A stretch of DNA of 64,000 bases from Pyrenula massariospora (Eukaryota > Ascomycota > Eurotiomycetes > Pyrenulales > Pyrenulaceae), in assembly GCA_021030905.1 (NCBI GenBank), contig JAGFMI010000005.1, positions 1,364,001 to 1,428,000 of the forward strand, written 5' to 3'. The translations under genes were made by a program, and so were the position numbers. The notes under the pieces were generated by a model that did not search any database, was not told the origin of the DNA, and saw nothing but the letters and a program-made list of their open reading frames with translations. Shown in pieces: positions 57,075 through 64,000 of this stretch. How positions within the stretch are numbered: position 1 is the first letter of the stretch; every line of letters begins with the position of its first letter.

Positions 57075-58415
57075 CTCGATGTCGTTCTGAGAGAGGTGGC
57101 GTCAAGAGTGGGGAGATTCGCACGAGGTTCGTACGAAAGTACTTGTACTTCAATGGCGTCCCTAAGCTCCGTAATGCTGCAGGGTCAAGGTATTGTTATA
57201 TTGGCCAGCAGCAAGTCTCGGGCATACTCCTCTCCTGATTTACCCAAGCTTCCGAACGCCAGGGCAAACCGGCATATAAAGACCGCACACTTTCAGTATC
57301 CTCTCCTCAGATACAACCGAGGGTCGGCTTTAGCTTAGCAGTAGACTTTCATCCCTGGTCGTGCTGAAAACCACGCTGTACGCCGTTCAAGCACTTGGAT
57401 GAATATGGCCGATGCCAGACGACGTCCGAAAAGGGAAAGTGGACAGGGAATAACGACAATATCTCTATCCTTTTGGGTCTGACCAAACGATGTCCCAAGT
57501 CTTCGGCGTACACATTGCCTCCCCTGAGTGGCTGAAAGCGGCATCCTCCTAGTTACTCAGCATGGCAATTGATAACTGAGCCAACCGCCTCATTCCGAGA
57601 AGGCGACTCTGCGTGTGCGGAGTAAGGTGGGATTGCAACGAGCGGGGTTGATTCGCTTAAGGAGCTAGGGAGGAAAACAAGACGTTGAGTCCCGCTCCGC
57701 GAAGACCCGCCGGAGAACCTATCAGAATCTCTTGTGCTTCAGAGCCGCTGCCACATATCCTTGACCTGGCTCGTACGATATGTTATGTGATACAATGCGG
57801 CATACGGTCTTCCTGAATTAGGCTCTGTTTCGACTTGTTGTTCGCGGCCAGTGCTTCAATCTAGCCGCATCCAGATCCGTGATGAAAAATACGCACATCC
57901 AATTGCACGCACTTTCTTCCACCCTTGTATCTCTTGGAAGTCAATTGCTGAGGGGCAGCTTTTGGTAGCTCTCCCAGCTTTCCATTCCATGGTCGTCCAT
58001 CCGAGCTTGCCAGATACTCCACAAATGATGATCTTGGAATTCGTCAGCTCCTAATCGATCCTTGTGCTACATGGCTAGGAAAACTGTCTGTGTCCATGCG
58101 AGGATGCATCGGCATCTGTACATGGCATTCCGCACTGAAACCATTACTCGGCTAGGTAGTGATGGTCATAAGGTAAGCGTTGCTCTTATCGCTATACTCT
58201 TCGCGCGAGCGCAGAGGAAGCTTCTCCACCGTGATGACGAAGATGCCGAATTGTACCATCCGAGAAAGCTGTTAACTCAACACTCCCAGTGCTGAGCTAC
58301 GTGGTCCAGCGGCAACTCTTGATGAAGCCGGTTGATATTGTAGAGAGCTTGATTCATTGATTATTCTTCTTCCCATCTTTCCAATGCTTTTCCCTTAGTG
58401 TGCCATCAAGCAAAG
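57075..58415. promoter_or_regulatory. Shared divergent promoter region, sulfite oxidase / catalase
   Basis: 1.34 kb between two divergent start codons with no supported gene inside. Whether both genes share control elements cannot be seen; no clear palindromic factor site was recognised. Confidence 0.35.
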
Positions 58416-60139
58416 ATGCAATTAGCCATGCCCTCAACCTCCGGTCCTCGACAACCGGTCTACACCCTCGCAGAAGGCCAACCTCGAGCCCGAAATGACA
58501 CCTCTGATCAACTGCGGACCGCCAGCGGAGGAGGCGGCTACGTGCTCCTTACAAGCACCCAGTTGATCGAGAACCTCGCCCACTTCTCTCGTGAAAGAAT
58601 TCCCGAACGAAGCGTACACGCCAAAGCCGCTGGAGCGAGGGGTTACTTTGAAGTCACGGACGATGTATCAGATTTGACCGACGCAGAGTTCTTGAATGGG
58701 ATCGGGAACAAGACAGAGGTGCTGGTGAGGGTATCGACCGTCGGACCAGAGAAGGGGAGCGCAGATACCCTGAGAGATTTCCGAGGGTACGCGATCAAGT
58801 TCAAGACGAAGGAAGGGAACAACGATTGGGTGTTCAACAATCAGGTAAGCAGACCACACCTCGCACCCTACCCAACGATCTCAAAAGTTTTTAAATCATC
58901 CCCCCATCTAGCCAGTATTCTTCATCCGCGACCCCGTCAAATTCCCCAGCATGAACCGCTCCCACAAAAAACACCCCACCACCAACTCCCCCAGCTCCTC
59001 CATGTTCTGGGACTTCCACGTCAACAACCAAGAATCCATCCACGCGCTGATGTTCCTCTTCGGCGACCGCGGCCTCCCCTCCTCCGTCCGCCACGTCAAC
59101 GCCTACAGCGGCAACACCTACAAATTCACCAAATCCGCCACCGGCGCCTACCACTACGTGCGCATCCACCTCCTCACCAACCAGGGCGTGCACTACTACA
59201 CCAACGCCGAAGCCGCACAGATTGCCGGCACGAACCCGGACGCCCACATCCTCGACCTCCAGGACGCGATCAAGCGCGGCGACTTCCCCTCCTGGGACGT
59301 CTACGCCCAGACCATCTCCCCCGCCCAGCTCCCCCACGTCGACCGCGAGCTCGACATCTTCGACATGACCAAAACCTGGCCAAAAGCCACCTACCCCCTC
59401 CGCAAGCTCGGCCGCATGACGCTCGACACGAACCCATCGAACTGGTTCGCGGAGGTCGAGCAGGCCGCCTTCAGCCCCTCCAACATGGTGCGCGGCATCG
59501 CGCCGGCGCCCGACCCCATGCTGCACGCGCGCATGTTCGCCTACCCGGACGCCAGTAGATACAGACTGGGCGTGAACTACCAGTTCCTGCCGACGAATGC
59601 GAGCAAGCACGAGGTGTACTGTCCGATTGAGCGGGATGGGTGCATGAATTTTGGGAAGAATTATGGGGGGGATCCGAATTATATTGGGACGAGGCTGAAG
59701 CCGGTGAGGTTTTTGAGGGAGGAGGGGGAGGTGGAGGGGGGTGTTGAGGCGAAAGAAGAGAAGGTGGATGTGGGGACGTTTGATAAGGCGGAGGCGGGGT
59801 TGCCGGTGTCGTTTGCGTCGGAGGTTACTGAGAGGGACTTTGTGCAGGCGACGGCGCATTGGCGGATGCTGGAGAAGCAGGAGGGGGCGCAGGCGAGGTT
59901 GGTGGGGAATGTGGCGGCGCATGTGGCTGGGGTGGAGGAGGAGTGGTTGAGGAAGGAGGTTTACGGTATTGCACCCCGCCCTTTTATTTCCATAAATTGT
60001 GTGACTTTGAAAGTGGCTGATGGTTGATGTAGCGATGTTCCGGCGGGTGGAGGCGAAGCTGGGCGAGATGATTGAGGAGACGGCGGAGACGAAGATCAAG
60101 AACAGTCATGCGCATCCGCATAAGTCGGCATGGCACTGA
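58416..60139 (+). CDS. Catalase (haem, small-subunit type)
   Basis: Three exons, 58416-58844, 58912-59965 and 60033-60139, give 529 residues. The start is the first ATG; a second ATG four codons on is equally possible. The distal haem His is His68 in RSVHAKAAG. An Asn at 141 or 142 (VFNNQPVFFIRDP) is the partner, and the proximal haem ligand is Tyr354 in RMFAYPDASRYRLG. The length matches small-subunit catalases, which split H2O2 to water and oxygen. There is no signal peptide and no clear PTS1 (ends SAWH), so the cytosol is the default guess. Exon 2 codons are strongly C-rich up to about 59560 and G-rich after. Confidence 0.93.
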
Positions 60140-60226
60140 TACTGTCTGGGGAAATGGTGTTTAGGCTGTACAGACACGCAAGCTCGGAGGTGGAAAATCT
60201 TGAATTGATCTAATTACCATATCGGT

Positions 60227-62038
60227 TCATTGCTCCTTTTTTCTGCGTCTACGCTTGTCCCACAGTGTCCTCGTGAGGGATTTGTATACGGTCTTCCCCT
60301 CGACGGTGTCACTTGCCAAACCGAATAGGAAGAGCATTGAGACTGACAAGACAGCTACGACAAGGAACGTCAACCAGTACGTCTTGAGGGTATAGACATT
60401 GGTGACTTCGGGGATCTGGACCGAGAAGTAGGCGGTCATGAGGCTAACGGGTAGGAAAAGGATTGTCACTTTTGCAAGTAAGATCGTGATCCGGGTAAGC
60501 TTCTCAACGGCTTGGGACTCCTTGAGCGCGACCAAGTTGAAGTTCTGTCTCCTCGTTAGAAATCTTCAAAGGTTAATGGTAGAGCCACGTACCATGAAGA
60601 CGAGCTGCTCTTTCTCTTCCAGGCATTGTTCGATTTCATTCAAAGCGTAGAGGCGAATGCGATCTTGCAATCGCTCAAAGCGAACGATGGCGCTCATCGC
60701 TAGATAGATTGTCGATTCCTCACCGTCATTATGGTCGTGAATGACGGGACGGCTGGTATCGAATGGAGGGACGTCTTGTCCTTCTTGATCTATAACTTGC
60801 TGAGCCGGAGTTGAAGATGCCCGGAATGTGCGGCGGATGATCCTTTGCCTTTGAAGGATGTGATTCACCATTGTGTTGTAGCTCTGGTAGATAAGTTTTA
60901 GAACGGTGAGTTGCCTTCCGACCGTGTGGAGACCTTTGACTAGGTCGACCTGGGCTTTGTCCATCATGTTTTCTCTGAGGCTTTCAAGTTTCTCGCGATA
61001 AGGGTGCTTCCGACGTGTTATGAGAGCGTACGTAGTAACCCAGTCATCAAACAGATAATAAAGGAGTAGGCTTGCAGACTCGGTGCTATAATTGATTGGT
61101 CTATCCGAGCTGGCTAGGCCGTTCTGAATAAAGCGTATGTTGATATGCATCAGCGCATTCTGTGCAGTGCTCTGGAGTGAGAGCTTAGACAGTTGTTGAA
61201 ATATGTTTAACTGGTTCCTGCGAGCCACTAAGGTGACAGCAGAGTAGTCAGTTGCACGCCGGTCTGGCTGCTCAAAGACGGACACGACAGTGCCATCATC
61301 ACAAAGCAGGATGGACGACCATATACGCTGACCAGTAGGCTTGTCCGACTCAGCTTGCTGCTCATGTCCGGATCCAGTAAAGAGAGCATTGAAGCCCAGG
61401 TAGAGATAACGCCGACCCCAGTCCACTGAACAAAAGTGCCAAAGTTCGCTGACCATGTCACCGACTGTAGAGAATTGGTCCTCGCTTCGATGACGCGGGG
61501 TTAGACTGTCATTGGGGCTATCGCTCTCGGGATGCACGGCTTTCTCGAGATCATCGGCATCTAATGTTTGAGAGGTTGGATCCCGCGTTCGGCAGGTCCT
61601 ATTGGATTTCTCCGTGGGACGGGTACGACCAGAGCCTGGCTGCCCTTGACTTTGAGGGCAAAGGAGATGTGTCAATCTCGGAGACACATCGTATTTCTTT
61701 GCTAGAAGCTCGACGATGGAACGATGACCCTCGTCCCAGCCCCATAGATTAATCCATCGACATGGGCGACTGGTGGTTGTGCTCGACTCAAGTATCGAGG
61801 AGATGTCATCTTTGCCGAGATCGACAGCACAGCTCGCGTGCTCCGCATCAAAATCTACGGCGAAATTTCTGGTGCTGGGGTCTTTGAGGCTTGCAAAGCA
61901 GGTGTCGAAATCTGCCTGGTTGTCGATGTCATGGAGTTCAAGACCACTGCCTTTGTGGGCGGTCGCCATAGGCCGGGTAAAACGATGTGAAGTAAGGTTG
62001 GAGATTTGGGCATGGTCAGGGTTGGTTTTAGATGGCAT
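60227..62038 (-). CDS. CorA-like magnesium transporter-type membrane protein
   Basis: Two exons, 62038-60593 and 60544-60227, with a 48-bp intron (donor GTACGT, acceptor GAGACAG), give 587 residues. The frame extends upstream of 62038 but without ATG; a second ATG at 61969 is possible. The N-terminal cytosolic part has WINLWGWDEGHRSIVELLAKKYDVSPRLTHL, as in fungal CorA-like proteins. A long helical stalk leads to two closely spaced helices near the C-terminus (ITILLAKVTILFLPVSLMTAYF and WLTFLVVAVLSVSML). The Gly-Met-Asn signature of true CorA channels is not present after helix 1 (YFSVQIPE instead). Ion transport is therefore not certain. Confidence 0.8.
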
Positions 62039-62779
62039 TGGTCTAAAGTGGTACAAGGCTGTGTTTCTAGGCGCGCGCTTGGGGGCTGGGAAGAAGGGTG
62101 TCTCGTCTGAGATCCTGCCCCCAAACAGTCTCACTGGATACGAGCATAGGGCCGAGACGCGTCCTCGGTGGTAAATCTGATGCTTAGAATCAGCAGGTTG
62201 CGGCCCGTGCCGTCGGCCATTTGCACCGGGATTCCGTCGGGAAAGCTGTTTATTCCAACATGATGCCCTCCCAAGGTCTTCCACAGCCTTTTCAAAACCA
62301 ATACTAGCTCCCTTCAAGAGAGAGTCATGACAAAATTACTGAGGGGCGTGCGAGCTCGGGCCCCTCCAAATTTTTTGTTTCCCTTAGGTCTCACGACGTA
62401 ACTATTCAATCGAATGATTCTTCGCGAAATGGTTTTTGACGGCAATTTGATACATGTATCCTCGAAGCCTCTGCTGTTAGGGTTCAAGAGGCTGTCTGAT
62501 CGGTTGCTGAACACGGCGGTGCGAGATGCAAAAAGCTTGCTCGAAAGCAAGATTCAAGCTTTCAGTGATAGTCTGGTGAGTCAGCTAGGCTGGGTTTAAG
62601 ATTTCATTATGCCTCTTCACTCCTGGCAGACTCTCTTGCTACGTGCTTCCACATGATTATCACAGGGTTGAGAAATTGAAATCCATTCCATCAATATCTC
62701 GATTTATGCGCCCACTTTCCATGTTATTCTTCCCGCGAAACTCCTCTCTAATACCCTGAAATCCTGAACAAGCGGCACA
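62039..62779. other. Divergent intergenic region
   Basis: Between the CorA-like gene (minus) and an MFS gene (plus); no gene or repeat recognised. The open frame leading into the CorA-like gene from 62317 lacks an ATG and is probably leader. Confidence 0.5.
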
Positions 62780-64000
62780 ATGCCCAAAGAAAGTACCCAC
62801 CCCTCATCGCCCCCCAGCCCCAAAGCCTCCCCCTCCGACCAACCCCCCTACACCACCCTCCCCCGCCCCCGCATCCGCCTAATAATCGCCCTCCTCTCCC
62901 TCTCCACCCTCACCTCCCCCCTAACCGCGACAATCTACCTCCCCCTCCTCCCCCTCCTCGCCGCCCACTACCACACAACCCCCCAACCCATCAACCTCAC
63001 CATAACCCTCTACATCGTCCTCCAAGCCCTCTCCCCCCTCCTCCTCTCCTCCCCCTCCTCCCACCTCGGCCGCCGCCCCGTCCTCCTCACCACCTTCACC
63101 CTCTACACGCTCGCCTCTCTCGGCCTCGCGCTCTCGGCTTCGCACCCAAAGCCTTCGTACGCGGCGCTACTTGTGCTGCGTGGGGGCCAGAGCTTGGGTG
63201 CTAGCGCGGTGTTGAGCGTGGGGTATGGGGTTGTTGCGGATATTGCGGTGCCGGCGGAGCGGGGGAGAGTGTTGGGGCCGTTGCTGGCGGCGGGGAATGT
63301 GGGGACGTGCGTGGGGCCGATTGTGGGAGGATGGATTGCAAGGGGGAGAGGTGGTGGGGGGTTTGTGTGGGTGTTTTGGAGCCTAGCTATTTTTGGTGGG
63401 GTGATGTTGCTTGGGTTGGCGGTGTGGTTGCCGGAGACGGCGAGGAACGTGGTGGGGAATGGAGGGGGCATGAGGGATGGGGGGTGGATGACGAGGTCGG
63501 TTTGGGAGATGGTTGCGGAGAGAAGGGGGAGAGGTGAGAATGGTGATAAGGCACCGCAGGAGAGACCGAGGAGGGAGGTTAAGTTTACGAGTCCGCTGGC
63601 TGCGTTGCGCATTGTTTTCTACCCGGACACGGCGCTGATTCTTTGGATTTCGTCCTGTTACTACGCCCTATGGTATTGTGTCCAGGCTTCTATCCCATCT
63701 ATCTACAAGTCTTCGGTCTATGGGTTTGACGAGCTCCAAGTTGGCCTTGCATACTTGCCTGGCTCCGCAGGCGTCATCCTTAGTATGTACCTTGCTGGAA
63801 AGGCAATCGACTACAACTACAAGCACACCGCCAAGGCAAACAATCTACATATTGACAGAGTCAAAGGTGATGACTTGGCCCATTTTCCGGCTGAGAAAGC
63901 AAGGTCCAGAGGTTGCGGATGGCTTCTTGTTCTGTCCTTCGCCGTTATGGTGGGATATGGATGGTCGGTCCAGCGGCGTGCCCACGTGGCTATTCCATTG
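62780..64000 (+). CDS. MFS transporter, DHA1/QDR-like (3' end outside the window)
   Basis: The frame is open from ATG at 62780 to the window edge: 407 codons without a stop and without needing an intron. A Pro/Ser-rich N-terminus leads to helix 1 (LTSPLTATIYLPLLPLLAAHY), then SHLGRRPVLLTTF, the MFS loop 2-3 signature (normally G-x-L-x-D-R-x-G-R-R). GGQSLGASAVLSVGYGVVADI fits helix 4, and GPLLAAGNVGTCVGPIVGGWI fits helix 5 of drug:H+ antiporters. Such carriers export drugs or metabolites. The first 110 codons end mostly in C and later ones mostly in G, a sharp change within one gene. Confidence 0.85.
   Translation, partial: MPKESTHPSSPPSPKASPSDQPPYTTLPRPRIRLIIALLSLSTLTSPLTATIYLPLLPLLAAHYHTTPQPINLTITLYIVLQALSPLLLSSPSSHLGRRPVLLTTFTLYTLASLGLALSASHPKPSYAALLVLRGGQSLGASAVLSVGYGVVADIAVPAERGRVLGPLLAAGNVGTCVGPIVGGWIARGRGGGGFVWVFWSLAIFGGVMLLGLAVWLPETARNVVGNGGGMRDGGWMTRSVWEMVAERRGRGENGDKAPQERPRREVKFTSPLAALRIVFYPDTALILWISSCYYALWYCVQASIPSIYKSSVYGFDELQVGLAYLPGSAGVILSMYLAGKAIDYNYKHTAKANNLHIDRVKGDDLAHFPAEKARSRGCGWLLVLSFAVMVGYGWSVQRRAHVAIPL

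Noticed and set aside
58891-60099. 402-codon minus-strand open frame
   Set aside because: Antisense shadow of catalase exon 2, produced by its skewed codon use.
1-64000. tRNA or rRNA genes and CRISPR arrays
   Set aside because: Scanning for T-loop-like GTTCRA motifs gave hits only inside protein genes or without a cloverleaf; no rRNA-like or regularly spaced repeats were seen.

Overview
The window reads as nuclear DNA of a filamentous ascomycete (Pezizomycotina). The evidence is many genes broken by short introns (45-140 bp) with GTRNGT-like donors, CTRAC-like branch sites and YAG acceptors, plus typical fungal families: HET domain, Zn2Cys6 and C2H2 regulators, fungal transcription-factor domains, DHA-type MFS transporters, and large fungal-only membrane proteins. 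I cannot name the species. All exon joins were worked out by eye from frame, splice signals and family fit.

Layout. 1-14 kb: the tail of an ankyrin gene, a secreted sphingomyelinase-D-like lipase, a 2-oxoglutarate/Fe(II) oxygenase, a small Cys-rich secreted protein, a single-pass surface protein, a 706-residue membrane protein and a second small secreted protein. 14-26 kb: a decayed relic resembling a DUF3433 membrane protein, an F-box protein, a GNAT acetyltransferase, an 885-residue membrane protein and a nine-exon secreted copper amine oxidase. 26-42 kb: a Zn2Cys6 regulator, a second 2OG oxygenase tail to tail with a C2H2 regulator, a 689-residue membrane protein, an enoyl-reductase-like dehydrogenase, then two stacked non-autonomous repeat elements. 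42-52 kb: a HET-domain gene, a tentative small membrane protein, a secreted protein made of duplicated Cys-rich exons and a secreted zincin-like protease. 52-64 kb: an MFS transporter, a sulfite oxidase, a divergently transcribed catalase, a CorA-like protein and a second MFS transporter that runs off the end.

How they work together. I see no PKS, NRPS or terpene-synthase backbone, so this is not a recognisable biosynthetic cluster. The window is rich in secreted and cell-surface proteins (at least seven with signal peptides), as in accessory regions of plant- or host-associated fungi. The clearest functional pairing is sulfite oxidase (makes H2O2) head to head with catalase (destroys it). 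The most unusual structures are the exon-duplicated Cys-rich gene at 48.4-49.5 kb, the TA-flanked MITE and the neighbouring inverted-repeat element at 41.0-41.9 kb, and several genes whose codons switch abruptly from C-rich to G-rich along the direction of transcription.
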